Positions 53,087 through 61,816 of a DNA stretch of 64,000 nt are shown here, piece by piece. A model generated the notes under the pieces. The model was not told the DNA's origin, ran no database searches, and saw only the letters and a list, made by a program, of their open reading frames with translations. The DNA is from Streptomyces caatingaensis. GTDB lineage: Bacteria; Actinomycetota; Actinomycetes; Streptomycetales; Streptomycetaceae. Numbering within the stretch: the stretch's first letter is position 1; each line of letters opens with the position of its first letter. Location: assembly GCF_001187435.1 (NCBI RefSeq), contig NZ_LFXA01000008.1, forward strand, positions 62,001 through 126,000. Reading direction: 5' to 3'. The position numbers and the translations under genes are program-made.

Positions 53087-53533
53087 CTACGGCAGGACGG
53101 AGGCGGGGACCGTCGGCCAGCTCATGCGGATGACGCCGCCGCTCTCGCCGGCGCTCACCTCGACGTCGTCGACCAGCCCGCTGATGACGGCGAGGCCCAT
53201 GTCGTCCTCGGCCTCCGAGGCTTCCTCCCGGTCCATGGCGGATGTGCCGGAGGAGCCCGCCACGGCCTCGGCGACGGCCGTGTGCGGCGCGTCGTCCCCC
53301 ACCTCGATGGAGAACTTCTTCTCGTCCTCCGTCAGCCGTACCCGGACGGGGGTGGTGATGCCGACGCTCCTGTGCAGACCGACCGCCCGCGAGCACGCCT
53401 CGCCCACGGCGAGCCGCACCTCGTCGAGCACGGCCTCGTCGACCCCCGCCCGGCGCGCCACCGCGGCCGCCACCAGACGGGCGGTGCGGACGTGCTCAGG
53501 AAGGGCGCTGAAGAGCAGTTCGACGGTGGCCAT
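53087..53533 (-). CDS. anti-sigma-factor-like ATP-binding protein next to bldG
   Basis: A 148-residue GHKL-fold protein. It has LPEHVRTARLVAAAVARRAGVDEAVLDEVRLAVGEACSRAV (N-box, though Asn is replaced in EACSRA) and DDMGLAVISGLVDDVEV (G-box). In Streptomyces this gene directly follows bldG and its product is thought to be the BldG partner. The divergent N-box suggests a weak or unusual kinase activity. It is 109 bases downstream of bldG on the same strand. Confidence 0.88.
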   Translation of the reverse strand: MATVELLFSALPEHVRTARLVAAAVARRAGVDEAVLDEVRLAVGEACSRAVGLHRSVGITTPVRVRLTEDEKKFSIEVGDDAPHTAVAEAVAGSSGTSAMDREEASEAEDDMGLAVISGLVDDVEVSAGESGGVIRMSWPTVPASVLP

Positions 53534-53642
53534 CCCATCCCCCTCGTCGTACGTGCCCCCTCCCCGTCACGGGAACGGAGCGAACCCGCGCAGGAACCGA
53601 GCCCACGGCCCGGCGCCCGCGCGCACCTGCCTCCGGCGACCG

Positions 53643-53984
53643 TCAGTCGGTCGCCGACACCGCGTCGTCGACCGAGGTGTGGATCGGGAACACCTTGGTC
53701 AGACCGGTGATACGGAAGATCTTGAGAATGCGCTCCTGGTTGCAGACCAGGCGCAGCGAGCCCTCGTGCGCACGCACCCGCTTCAAGCCACCGACCAGCA
53801 CGCCGAGCCCCGTCGAGTCGAGGAAGTCGACACGCTCCATGTCCACGACGAGGTGGTAGCTGCCGTCGTTGACAAGCTCGACCAGCTGCTCCCGCAGCTT
53901 GGGCGCGGTGTACACATCAATCTCGCCACCGACCTCGACAACCGTACGGTCGCCAACGGTCCGGGTCGACAGGGACAGGTCCAC
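53643..53984 (-). CDS. bldG: anti-anti-sigma factor BldG
   Basis: A 113-residue STAS-domain protein matching BldG, needed for aerial hyphae and antibiotic production in Streptomyces. The phosphorylated serine is Ser57 in FLDSTGLG. The GTG at 53984 ([12 protein letters not shown]) has GGAGG four bases upstream; the frame extends 23 codons further without support. In the family it binds anti-sigma factors in its unphosphorylated state to free sigma factors such as SigH. Confidence 0.95.
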   Translation of the reverse strand: MDLSLSTRTVGDRTVVEVGGEIDVYTAPKLREQLVELVNDGSYHLVVDMERVDFLDSTGLGVLVGGLKRVRAHEGSLRLVCNQERILKIFRITGLTKVFPIHTSVDDAVSATD

Positions 53985-54038
53985 GGATCCTCCAGCACCT
54001 TGCATCGAGCGGTCGCCCCCCGCAGATCGGCAGCCGCG

Positions 54039-56534
54039 ATGGCATTCAATCACTTACCGGCAGGCGCGCACGACGCCTTGACGCCATTGTCCGTCACGCC
54101 AGTGACACACTCGATGTCGATGGCTCACGATCAACTCCCGCCGGGGGCGGGCGTACATCCCGCTCCCCGGGCGGTCCTCGACGGACTCGCCGCCGGGGCA
54201 GCCCGGGCTGCACGCATCACTCATACGGAGCACTTGCCCCCTCGCCCCGGACGTCATGCCGCCTGGCCCGAGAAGATCCGGCCGGAAGTGACCGCCGCCG
54301 TCCGGGCCGCCGGAATCGCCCGGCCGTGGACCCACCAGGCCCGCGCGGCGGAGCACGCGCTGCGCGGCGAATCGGTGGTCGTGGCCACCGGGACCGCCTC
54401 CGGGAAGTCCCTCGCCTACCTCGCGCCGGTGCTCAGCACCCTGCTCGACGGCTCCGAGGCCCCCAACGGCCGCGGCACGACCGCCCTCTACCTCGCCCCC
54501 ACCAAGGCCCTCGCCGCCGACCAGCGCCGCGCCGTGCGCGCCCTGGCGGCGCCCCTCGGCAAGGCCGTCCGGCCCGCGGTCTACGACGGGGACACCCCCG
54601 TCGAGGAGCGCGAATGGGTGCGCCAGTACGCCAACTACGTGCTCACCAATCCGGACATGCTGCACCGCTCGGTGCTGCCCTCCCACCCGCGATGGGCCTC
54701 CTTCCTGCGCGCCCTGCGCTATGTCGTCGTCGACGAGTGCCACACCTACCGCGGCGTCTTCGGCTCCCACGTGGCCCAGGTGCTGCGCCGGCTGCGCCGG
54801 CTCTGCGCCCGCTACGGCTCCGAACCCGTCTTCCTGCTCGCCTCGGCCACCGCGTCCGAGCCCGCCACCGCCGCGTCCCGGCTCACCGGCGTCCCTGTGG
54901 TGGAGATCACCGACGACGGCTCCCCGCGCGGCGAGACGGTCTTCGCCCTCTGGGAGCCGCCGCTGACCGAGCTCCACGGCGAGCGCGGCGCGCCCGTCCG
55001 CCGCACCGCCACCGCCGAGACCGCCGACCTCCTCACCGACCTCGCCGTCCAGGGCGTGCGCACCGTCGCCTTCGTCCGCTCCCGGCGCGGCGCCGAACTC
55101 GTGGCGCTCATAGCCCAGGAGCGCCTGGCCGCCGTCGACCGCTCCCTCCCCTCCCGCGTCGCCGCCTACCGCGGCGGCTACCTCCCCGAGGAGCGGCGCG
55201 CCATCGAGCGCGCCCTCCACACCGGCGAACTGCTCGGCCTCTCCGCCACCACCGCCCTCGAACTCGGCGTCGACGTGGCCGGCCTCGACGCCGTCCTCCT
55301 CGCCGGCTACCCCGGCACCCGCGCCTCCCTGTGGCAGCAGGCCGGGCGGGCGGGCCGCACCGGGCGCGGGGCCCTGGCCGTCCTCGTCGCCCGGGACGAC
55401 CCGCTGGACACCTACCTCGTGCACCACCCCGAGGCCCTCTTCCGGCAGCCCGTCGAATCCACCGTCCTCGACCCGGACAACCCCTACGTCCTCGCGCCCC
55501 ACCTGTGCGCCGCCGCCGAGGAGCTGCCGCTCACCGAGGCCGACCTGGATCTCTTCGGGCCCGAGACCCGGGGCCTGCTCTCCCAGCTCGAACTGCGCAG
55601 GCTGCTGCGGCGCCGAGGCACCGCCTGGCACTGGACGCGCCGCGAGCGCGCCGCCGAGCTCACCGGCATCCGGGGCGAGGGCGGCCGCCCCGTCCAGGTG
55701 GTCGAGGAGGGCACCGGGCGGCTGCTGGGCACCGTGGACGCGGCCGCCGCCCACACGACCGTCCACGAGGGCGCCGTCCACCTCCACCAGGGCCGCACCT
55801 ACCTCGTCCGCCGGCTCGACCTGGACGACAACGTCGCCCTGGTCGAGGAGGCCGACCCGCCCTATTCGACGACGGCCCGGGACACCACGGCCGTCTCCGT
55901 CCTGGAGACGGTCGAAGAGGTCCCCTGGGGCGAGGCACGGCTGTGCTTCGGCTCGGTCGAGGTCACCAACCAGGTCGTCTCCTTCCTCCGCCGCCGGCTC
56001 CTCACCGGCGAGATCCTCGGCGAGTCCAAGCTGGACCTGCCGCCCCGTACGCTGCGCACCCGCGCCGTGTGGTGGACGGTCACCGAGGACCAGCTCGACG
56101 ACGCCGGCGTGGCGCCCGAGGCCCTCGGCGGCGCCCTGCACGCCGCCGAGCACGCCTCCATCGGCATGCTGCCGCTCTTCGCCACCTGTGACCGCTGGGA
56201 CATCGGCGGCGTCTCCGTCCCCCTCCATCCCGACACGCTGCTGCCCACCGTCTTCGTCTACGACGGCCACCCCGGCGGCGCGGGCTTCGCCGAGCGGGCC
56301 TTCCGGACGGCCGCCCGCTGGCTCACCGCCACCCGCGAGGCGATCGCCGCCTGCGAGTGCGAGACCGGCTGCCCGTCCTGCATCCAGTCCCCCAAGTGCG
56401 GCAACGGCAACGAGCCACTCGACAAGCGGGCCGCCGTTCGCGTCCTCGACCGCTTGCTCTCCGGAGCCCCGAAGAACGAACGGCCGGGCCCGCCCGGGGG
56501 CTCGGGGGCGGAGTCACCGGGGACGGAGTCCTGA
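54039..56534 (+). CDS. DEAD/DEAH-box helicase with DUF1998-type zinc cluster
   Basis: An 831-residue superfamily 2 helicase. It shows GTASGKS (118-124), [11 protein letters not shown] (DECH box), LASATASEP (motif III) and [12 protein letters not shown] (motif VI). A C-terminal four-cysteine cluster [16 protein letters not shown] (before GNGNEPLDK) is typical of the MrfA/DUF1998 repair-helicase group, which unwinds 3'-5' and acts on mitomycin-type damage in Bacillus. The start is uncertain: ATG 54039 gives MAFNHLPAG and includes a TTA codon (codon 6); ATG 54120 would exclude it. It is divergent from bldG. Confidence 0.9.
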   Translation: MAFNHLPAGAHDALTPLSVTPVTHSMSMAHDQLPPGAGVHPAPRAVLDGLAAGAARAARITHTEHLPPRPGRHAAWPEKIRPEVTAAVRAAGIARPWTHQARAAEHALRGESVVVATGTASGKSLAYLAPVLSTLLDGSEAPNGRGTTALYLAPTKALAADQRRAVRALAAPLGKAVRPAVYDGDTPVEEREWVRQYANYVLTNPDMLHRSVLPSHPRWASFLRALRYVVVDECHTYRGVFGSHVAQVLRRLRRLCARYGSEPVFLLASATASEPATAASRLTGVPVVEITDDGSPRGETVFALWEPPLTELHGERGAPVRRTATAETADLLTDLAVQGVRTVAFVRSRRGAELVALIAQERLAAVDRSLPSRVAAYRGGYLPEERRAIERALHTGELLGLSATTALELGVDVAGLDAVLLAGYPGTRASLWQQAGRAGRTGRGALAVLVARDDPLDTYLVHHPEALFRQPVESTVLDPDNPYVLAPHLCAAAEELPLTEADLDLFGPETRGLLSQLELRRLLRRRGTAWHWTRRERAAELTGIRGEGGRPVQVVEEGTGRLLGTVDAAAAHTTVHEGAVHLHQGRTYLVRRLDLDDNVALVEEADPPYSTTARDTTAVSVLETVEEVPWGEARLCFGSVEVTNQVVSFLRRRLLTGEILGESKLDLPPRTLRTRAVWWTVTEDQLDDAGVAPEALGGALHAAEHASIGMLPLFATCDRWDIGGVSVPLHPDTLLPTVFVYDGHPGGAGFAERAFRTAARWLTATREAIAACECETGCPSCIQSPKCGNGNEPLDKRAAVRVLDRLLSGAPKNERPGPPGGSGAESPGTES

Positions 56535-57025
56535 GGCAGCTGGCCGCCCCGGGGACTCGACCCCGGGGGCTCGGCCTCGTACCCCCAGCCGGCGACCCCG
56601 GGGCCGCCGGCGCCGGGCCCAGCGGCCCCAGACGCGGCCGCCCCCGTGGCGGGCCCCGCACGGGACCGGACGCGTACGGCATACGGCCCGGCCCGCGCCT
56701 CGGCCGCCACCTCCGCGATCTCGCCCCGCACCGCGCAGGTCACCACCCGCGTCCGCTGGGCGCCGGCGACCCGGCGGGCGGCCGCGCAGGCCGTTTCCTG
56801 GCCGAGGAGGGCGCGGTCGGCGGCGGCCAGGGCCGCGAGGTCGGCCGCTCCGCCCGCGCGGTGCCGGACGAGTACCGCCTGCCCCATGGCGAGCAGCAGC
56901 GTGAAGACCGCGCAGAAGGCCGTGGTGGCGACCGCCGCCCACACCGTGGCGGAGCCTCTGTCACCCCACCGTGTCCTCCTGTCACCCCACTCTGTCCTCC
57001 CGTCACCCCACCGTGTCCTCCGCAA
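56258..57025 (-). CDS. TadE-like (Rv3654c family) pilus protein with abnormal 3' extension
   Basis: The N-terminal half is a normal small pilin-like protein: GDRGSATVWAAVATTAFCAVFTLLLAMGQAVLVRHRAGGAADLAALAAADR, a charge-hydrophobic helix with the TadE-like pattern, then VTCAVRGEIAEVAAEA. Family members are about 120-150 residues. Here the frame stays open to 255 residues and runs 277 bases antisense into the helicase gene, which suggests a lost stop (indel). The start is unclear: only a TTG at 57025 fits in frame, inside three 21-base repeats. Confidence 0.6.
   Translation of the reverse strand: MRRTRWGDGRTEWGDRRTRWGDRGSATVWAAVATTAFCAVFTLLLAMGQAVLVRHRAGGAADLAALAAADRALLGQETACAAARRVAGAQRTRVVTCAVRGEIAEVAAEARAGPYAVRVRSRAGPATGAAASGAAGPGAGGPGVAGWGYEAEPPGSSPRGGQLPQDSVPGDSAPEPPGGPGRSFFGAPESKRSRTRTAARLSSGSLPLPHLGDWMQDGQPVSHSQAAIASRVAVSQRAAVRKARSAKPAPPGWPS
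56960..57022. repeat. three 21-base tandem repeats at the tadE/TadE-like junction
   Basis: Units 56960-56980, 56981-57001 and 57002-57022 differ at three or fewer positions (GTCACCCCACCGTGTCCTCC on the plus strand). They duplicate the last seven codons and stop region of tadE, so the N-terminus of the next protein (repeats of RTRWGD) is built from them. Confidence 0.85.
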
Positions 57026-57362
57026 GGGCCACCGCCTCTCCTCCCAGCCGGACCGCGAGCGGCCCCGGCCCCGCGGCGCGCGCCTCGACCCGCACCCTCA
57101 CCAGATCTCCCTCCCTCGTCACCGCCACCCGGGCCCCCGGCGGAGCCGCCGACCTGGCCGCCGCCACCGCCACGGGCGCCGGGTCCGAGCGGGCGGCGGC
57201 CCGCGCCCCCGCCCGCGCCGCGTCCACGCACTGGATCTGCGCGGACGCGGCCATCAGCCCCCAGATGAGAGCCATGCCGAACAGCACCAGCGTCGGCAGC
57301 GCCATGGCGGTCTCGGCGGTCACATAGCCGCCGTCGGAACGGCCGTCCTCAGAAGGCCGCAT
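57003..57362 (-). CDS. TadE family pilus assembly protein
   Basis: A 119-residue Flp-pilus minor pilin. It has a short N-terminus, then GGYVTAETAMALPTLVLFGMALIWGLMAASAQIQCVDAARAGARAAAR, the hydrophobic helix and CxDAARAGARAAAR-like segment typical of actinobacterial TadE. ATG 57362 has AAGGGG 4 bases upstream and overlaps the end of the DUF4244 remnant by 14 bases. Its partners tadA, tadB and tadC are not in the window. Confidence 0.8.
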   Translation of the reverse strand: MRPSEDGRSDGGYVTAETAMALPTLVLFGMALIWGLMAASAQIQCVDAARAGARAAARSDPAPVAVAAARSAAPPGARVAVTREGDLVRVRVEARAAGPGPLAVRLGGEAVALAEDTVG

Positions 57363-57468
57363 GGAGCCCCTTATCGATGAGCTGCTGGAGTGCCGCACTC
57401 ACCGCGCCGCTGGTGACGACCTTGTAAAGCACCGCCGCCAGGGCACAGGCGGCACTCGTTATCTGGGG
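57349..57468 (-). pseudogene. DUF4244 gene, truncated at the 5' end
   Basis: The last 39 codons of a DUF4244 (Flp-pilin-like) gene are intact: AACALAAVLYKVVTSGAVSAALQQLIDKGLHAAF and stop. Upstream the frame hits TAG at 57469-57471 and the sequence no longer resembles the family (the expected SEYAVGT segment is missing). In other Streptomyces this gene is about 60-70 codons and is preceded by tadC/B/A. The break is a junction with unrelated DNA. TadE overlaps its 3' end by 14 bases. Confidence 0.75.
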
Positions 57469-57494
57469 CTATTCGCGAAGTTCGCAGGTCATCG

Positions 57495-57526
57495 ACTTGC
57501 CTTGAGTTGAGGCATGTTAGGCAAGT
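57495..57526. promoter_or_regulatory. inverted repeat near the junction
   Basis: ACTTGCCT (57495-57502) and AGGCAAGT (57519-57526) form perfect 8-base arms with a 16-base spacer; a shorter inner pair TGCCT/AGGCA lies at 57498-57514. The words resemble GntR-type operators (ACTTGCCT...AGGCAAGT). No gene is seen from 57469 to 57597. Could be an operator or part of an integration site. Confidence 0.45.
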
Positions 57527-57597
57527 TAGGGATTGGCGCTCGTGCTGCTAACAGCCTTCGGTGTCGCCCGGCCGGCGGACCGGGCCGGGTACGGTAC

Positions 57598-57636
57598 GGG
57601 GACGGCCTCCTCACTTCGTCTGAGGAGGCCGTCCCC
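57598..57636. terminator. strong terminator hairpin after the XRE/TPR-type gene
   Basis: A perfect 16-base stem (57598-57613 with 57621-57636, GGGGACGGCCTCCTCA) with a 7-base loop lies just past the stop of the regulator gene (57651). Confidence 0.9.
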
Positions 57637-57650
57637 GTGGTGATGGCGGG

Positions 57651-59162
57651 TCAGGCCAACGGTGTGGCCGCGAGGGCTTCTCGCAGTTCGCGTGCGGCGG
57701 GTAGTTGCCGGGCTCCGCGGGGGAGGGTGCTGGCGAGTTCCTGGCCCCGGCGGGCGATCAGGCCGGTGCGGTAGGCGGGCGGGAGGGCGGTGATGATGTG
57801 GACTGCCTGGGTGCATGCGCTGTCGTGGTCGCCACCCGCGGCCGTGCACAGGGCTTCGTCGAGGTGGATCAGTGCGGGGGACATCACCGAGGTGGGGCTG
57901 ATGAGCCGGAGGGCTTCGGCTTGCATGTCGGCGGCGGGGCCGGTGTCGCTGATGCCGGTGTAGGTGCGGCTGGCGTGCACCAAGTGCTGCTGGAGGGGAT
58001 AGCCGTACCAGGTGCCCGAGGCGTCGGTCTCGCGCAGGCGGTCACGCACGCGCTCGGCGTCGGTTATGGCCTGGCGGGCTTCGGCGTGGTGGCCGAGGGC
58101 TGCGTGGGCTCGGGCCTGGGCGGCGGCAGCGAGCGCGTGGGCGGCTGAGTTGCCGTCGCCGGCCAGGGTGCGGGCGCGGTCGGCGAGGCGGAGGGCGGCG
58201 GCGGGCTGGCCCCAGTTGAGGGGCACCATCGCCTCCCGTGCGGTCACCCAGGCGTGCACCGTGGTGTCGCCGCTGGCCTGGGCAGCGGCGGAGGCGTTGG
58301 CATACCAGCGGTGGGCATCGCGGGGGTGGCCCATGTCGCCCAGGACCAGGGCGACGATGCCGGACAACTGCGCGCAGACCCGCAGGACCCGCTGGCGTTC
58401 GCCGGTGTCGAGTTGCTGCACGAGGAGCCGGCCCACGTCTTCGACGTCGAGGAGGGCGTCGTGCAGGACGGTGATGGGGGCGCGTCCGCCGTAGCCGCAG
58501 CCGTAGCGCCAGGCGGTCTCCTCCCACTGGCCGATCACGGCATCTCGTCCGGCTGCCGTGGTGAGGGCGGATTCGGCCCGGGCCTGCTGGCCGGCGAGGA
58601 GTTCGAGGACCGGCGGGGACAAGGCGGCGCTCGCCCCGAGGGCGGCCCGGATGATGGTGCGTCGTTTCATGTCGTCTTCTCCCTCCTCTCCCGCCGAGGG
58701 GGATGCCGAAGCGCCATCGCCGAGAGAGCGTGTGGTGGTGGGTTGGGGAGGGCATTGGCCGGGCGAGAGTGCTCCACCGGCCCTCAAGGCGGTGTCGCAC
58801 GCTGCCGTCGGGTCCTTCGACAGCAGGTACTTACCCGGTGGGGCGTGAAAGACCAGCGGTCGGTCGCCGTGGACGCGGCCGACGGAGACCGATGCCGCGT
58901 TATCGGTGGCCTTGGCCCCGGACCCGGCGGTGCACGTCTTGCCGGAGGTCTCTAAGTCCAGGTTGAGGACCTGCGCGACGTACGGGAGCCAGTGCCTCGG
59001 TGCGCGCTCGCCGTTGAGCCACCGGCGGGCGTACTGGCGCTCAAGGGTGCCCGGGGGCCGCCCGGCGGCGATGCTGACTTCCCGGGCGAGCTTGGTGGGG
59101 CCCCAGCCGCGTTCCTCGCACGCGTGTCGGATGAGTTCGGAGAGTTCTTGTCTGCTCGGCAC
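57651..59162 (-). CDS. helix-turn-helix regulator with TPR-like C-terminal domain
   Basis: A 503-residue protein. The N-terminus (ELSELIRHACEERGWGPTKLAREVSIAAG, then RQYARRWLNGERAPRHWLPYV) is a helix-turn-helix seen in Streptomyces regulators of the transcriptional-regulator/TPR type, followed by a variable linker and a C-terminal array of helical repeats (AHRWYANASAAAQASGDTTVHAW, QARAHAALGHHAEARQAITDA). Such proteins sense peptides or partners through the repeats. The GTG at 59162 has AGGAGG 10 bases upstream. It is divergent from the 59371-62763 operon and probably controls it. Confidence 0.78.
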   Translation of the reverse strand: MPSRQELSELIRHACEERGWGPTKLAREVSIAAGRPPGTLERQYARRWLNGERAPRHWLPYVAQVLNLDLETSGKTCTAGSGAKATDNAASVSVGRVHGDRPLVFHAPPGKYLLSKDPTAACDTALRAGGALSPGQCPPQPTTTRSLGDGASASPSAGEEGEDDMKRRTIIRAALGASAALSPPVLELLAGQQARAESALTTAAGRDAVIGQWEETAWRYGCGYGGRAPITVLHDALLDVEDVGRLLVQQLDTGERQRVLRVCAQLSGIVALVLGDMGHPRDAHRWYANASAAAQASGDTTVHAWVTAREAMVPLNWGQPAAALRLADRARTLAGDGNSAAHALAAAAQARAHAALGHHAEARQAITDAERVRDRLRETDASGTWYGYPLQQHLVHASRTYTGISDTGPAADMQAEALRLISPTSVMSPALIHLDEALCTAAGGDHDSACTQAVHIITALPPAYRTGLIARRGQELASTLPRGARQLPAARELREALAATPLA

Positions 59163-59370
59163 GATGCCGTCGCCTCCTGGCCTACGCGGGCCTACAGCTG
59201 CCCTACATCCTGGCCCCTCCTCGCCTTGTCCGTACGGCCGTTGACTGAAGCACACCGCCCGGGACGCGTGGGCGGATGAAGCGGCAGCGGGCCACCGGCG
59301 TCCCATCACTGTCTCCTCGCCACGTCGGCGGCCCGCTGCCTCCAACCCCTGGGACGAGAAGGAGACGACG
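59163..59370. promoter_or_regulatory. divergent promoter region of the regulator and operon
   Basis: No gene. GCCTAC words recur at 59179, 59190 and GCCCTAC at 59204; TTGACT at 59241-59246 is a possible -35 box, without a clear -10. It must carry both promoters. Confidence 0.35.
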
Positions 59371-59580
59371 GTGACGTACACGTGCCGTACGACCGGCGGC
59401 AGGAGGACCTGCGGTGACTGGGTGGAGCCCATGCTCGGCTGGATCTGGGCCCTGGGCACCCTCGCCGCGGCCGGCAGTCTGGCCGCCGTCGTCCACCACG
59501 ACCTCGACCGCCCCGGGCAGGCCCCGGCCGCCCTGTCCCTGCCGGACGCGGCGGCCACGGCGACGGGAGGCTGGCGATGA
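59371..59580 (+). CDS. 69-residue membrane peptide
   Basis: It reads MTYTCRTTGGRRTCGDWV then a single hydrophobic helix (EPMLGWIWALGTLAAAGSLAAVV) and a short tail. Two cysteines lie in the N-terminal part. GAAGGAG is 7 bases before the GTG start, and its TGA overlaps the ATG of the kinase (ATGA), so translation is coupled. I do not recognise the family. It could be a membrane anchor or a peptide substrate of the following enzymes; neither is shown. Confidence 0.6.
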   Translation: MTYTCRTTGGRRTCGDWVEPMLGWIWALGTLAAAGSLAAVVHHDLDRPGQAPAALSLPDAAATATGGWR

Positions 59581-60737
59581 CCGCCGGTTCGAGCGCCATC
59601 GCCGCCGCCGAGGTCTTCGCCTACGCGGACGAGAAGATCAAGCAGGCCGCCGCCGATCTGTGGCCGGGCGGCACCGTGCGGCTGGGCCAGCACACGCCGA
59701 GCGTCACCGCCTACGTCCGCCGGCTGACGGTGGACGGGCGCCCGCTGTACGCGAAGGTGTCGCTGCTGGGAATGTCGCTGGTCTCGGTGCTGCGGGGCAC
59801 GGCCGGGGACTGGGCCCAGGTCAGGGCGGCACAGGCCGCCTACCAGGGCTCGCCGGGCGCCCTGCTGGAGCGGGAGGCCAGGGGCCTGGCCATCGTGCAG
59901 GAGGCCGGAGCGCGGGCCTGCCGGGTCGCCGGACACCAGGACGGGGTGCTGTTCACCGAGCCGGTAGCCGGGCCGACGCTCGCCGACCTGCTGGCCAAGG
60001 ACCCGCACCAAAGCGGCGAGCTGATGACCCGCGCGGTGGTCGAGCTGGCGGGGCTCCAGCGACCCGCCATCGCCCGTGCCGTCGATGAGGTGGCCATCAC
60101 CGAGCGGGGCATCGGGGCGACCTTCGACCGGAAGTTCAACGGCATCAGCGGCCCCGTCTACCTGCGCAAAGCAGGCCAGGCCGGGGAGGTGCTGGGCGCG
60201 GTGGTCCTGCGGCTGAGGCGGCTGCGGCCCGCTCCGGCGGTCGGGCACCGGCCGGTGGTCTACGGTGACCTCAAGCCGGACCACGTCGTCTTCCCCGACG
60301 GCGCCGACGGGCGGCCGGTCTTCCTCGACCCCGGCCTGGGCCGGGGACGCCCGCAGACGGACCCGGCCAAGCTGATCTCCCGTGCCGTGCTCAGCCTGAT
60401 CGCTTCCTCCCCGGACCTGGTCACGGCCGACGCCGTCGCGACCGGGATCGAGGAGTTCGCCGACGCCCTCACGGCCGACCTCGCCCCGGACGAGCGGGCC
60501 GAGTGGCTGCGGCACCTGGTGGTGCTCTGGCTGATGGACACCACCAACATCCTCAGCACCTACTTGACCTGCCCGCCCGACCTGCCCCTGCCCGAGCACG
60601 CCGGAAAGCTCACCGCCCGGGCGGAGACGGTGTGCGGCCTGCTTCAGGCCACGACCGCCGGCCTGGTCGCCGGGACGGATCCGCGGGCGGTGTGGCGGCT
60701 CGCGCTGGCCGACGTGGTGAAGGCAGCGAACCGGTGA
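59577..60737 (+). CDS. aminoglycoside-phosphotransferase-like kinase
   Basis: A 386-residue protein of the APH/kinase-like fold. The N-terminal lobe has LYAKVSLLG (Lys of the ATP site) and the C-terminal lobe has the catalytic loop VVYGDLKPDHVVF with the Asp base, followed by FLDPGLGRG (DPG in place of DFG) for metal binding. The leading residue is Tyr in YGDLKP where His is usual. No target can be named; it need not be a resistance enzyme. It is coupled to the genes on both sides (ATGA before, GTGA after). Confidence 0.75.
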   Translation: MTAGSSAIAAAEVFAYADEKIKQAAADLWPGGTVRLGQHTPSVTAYVRRLTVDGRPLYAKVSLLGMSLVSVLRGTAGDWAQVRAAQAAYQGSPGALLEREARGLAIVQEAGARACRVAGHQDGVLFTEPVAGPTLADLLAKDPHQSGELMTRAVVELAGLQRPAIARAVDEVAITERGIGATFDRKFNGISGPVYLRKAGQAGEVLGAVVLRLRRLRPAPAVGHRPVVYGDLKPDHVVFPDGADGRPVFLDPGLGRGRPQTDPAKLISRAVLSLIASSPDLVTADAVATGIEEFADALTADLAPDERAEWLRHLVVLWLMDTTNILSTYLTCPPDLPLPEHAGKLTARAETVCGLLQATTAGLVAGTDPRAVWRLALADVVKAANR

Positions 60738-61816
60738 CCGCCGTCCGGGCCGGGGCGGTCGGGGTGATCGGCGCCGGTGCCGTCGGCCAGAGCGTCGCCA
60801 TGCTGCTGGCCGCGGGAGGCTGGTGCGAGTCCGTCTGGGTCGTGTCCCGAACGGGCCTGTCGGCCCGGGCCCTGGTGACCGACCTGGAAGACATGTGCCA
60901 GATCACCGGCTCCCCCGTCCGGGCGGTTCACGCCGCCGACCCGGGCCAGCTTGTGTCCTGTGAGGCGGTGGTGGTCTGCCCGCGGGCCGAGTTCACCAAC
61001 ACCAGCCGTACCAACGTGCGGATGGCCGGGCTGAACGCGAACGCCCCCGTCATCGCCTCGCTGGCCCGGCAACTGGCCCGCTACCAGGGGCTGGTGGTCA
61101 TGGTGACCAACCCCGTGGACATCATGGCCCGCCTGTTCGCCGAGGTCTCCGGCTGCCCGCGCGTCTACGGGGTGGGCTCGAACACCGACACCGCCCGCTA
61201 CCGCCTCACCCTCGCCCACCTCCTGGGTGTGCCTGTTGAGGAGGTGGAGGGGCATGTGATCGGCGAGCACGGCGACCAGGCGGTGGTGTGCGCGTCGGCC
61301 ACCCGGGTGAACGACCGCCCCGTCGAGGTGCCGGTCGGACAGGTCCGCCGCGAGCTGGCCGATCGTCCGGCCAGGATCAACGCCGGTCTCGGCCGCACCC
61401 GTTGCGGCCCGGCCGGCGCCGTCATCGCTGCCCTCCGCGCGGGCCTGGGCCTGGAGGACCGGGTGGTGGAACTGTCCGTCAACCACGAATGGCGGTGGAT
61501 GGGAATCCCGTTGTGCTTCACCGCCGGAACCCCCAGCGTGTGCCTCCCCCCGCTCGATCCCGGCGAGGCCCGCCAGCTGGTGGCCGCCGACGTCAAGCTC
61601 CGCGACGCCTACGAGCCGCTGGCCCGCCTGCACGTTCCCGTACGTACCTCATGGAAGGAGAAGACCGCAGTGACCAGGACCGCTACCCGTATCGCCACGG
61701 CCAGTAAGGCGGTGGCCGTCACCAGCAACAGCACGGTGGTCACCGACTGGGCCATCCGTTACTTCGGCCCTGGTGGAACGCCGCCAGCACCACTGTCGAT
61801 GACGGCTCGCAGGTGA
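60734..61816 (+). CDS. lactate/malate dehydrogenase-like protein
   Basis: Residues 1 to about 312 are a full LDH/MDH-fold protein: GAGAVG (13-18), NPVDIM, the HGD of GEHGD that holds the catalytic His, and an Arg-rich SRTNVRMAG loop. The GTG at 60734 overlaps the kinase stop (GTGA). After about codon 312 the frame reads straight through a second start (GTG 61670, with AAGGAG upstream), giving about 48 residues that resemble the N-terminus of the next protein before stopping at 61816. So the C-terminal tail is probably not native; see the frameshift entry. The real substrate is unknown. Confidence 0.78.
   Translation: MTAVRAGAVGVIGAGAVGQSVAMLLAAGGWCESVWVVSRTGLSARALVTDLEDMCQITGSPVRAVHAADPGQLVSCEAVVVCPRAEFTNTSRTNVRMAGLNANAPVIASLARQLARYQGLVVMVTNPVDIMARLFAEVSGCPRVYGVGSNTDTARYRLTLAHLLGVPVEEVEGHVIGEHGDQAVVCASATRVNDRPVEVPVGQVRRELADRPARINAGLGRTRCGPAGAVIAALRAGLGLEDRVVELSVNHEWRWMGIPLCFTAGTPSVCLPPLDPGEARQLVAADVKLRDAYEPLARLHVPVRTSWKEKTAVTRTATRIATASKAVAVTSNSTVVTDWAIRYFGPGGTPPAPLSMTARR

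Noticed and set aside
54054..56270. 738-residue frame antisense to the helicase
   Set aside because: The helicase frame has all motifs; the antisense one is Gly/Ala/Val-rich compositional shadow.
59414..60088. 224-residue frame overlapping the kinase gene
   Set aside because: The APH-like frame has start signals, coupling and motifs; this one is an off-frame shadow.
59577..60737. Antibiotic resistance kinase
   Set aside because: The fold is APH-like, but there is no evidence of an aminoglycoside substrate and the operon context suggests otherwise.
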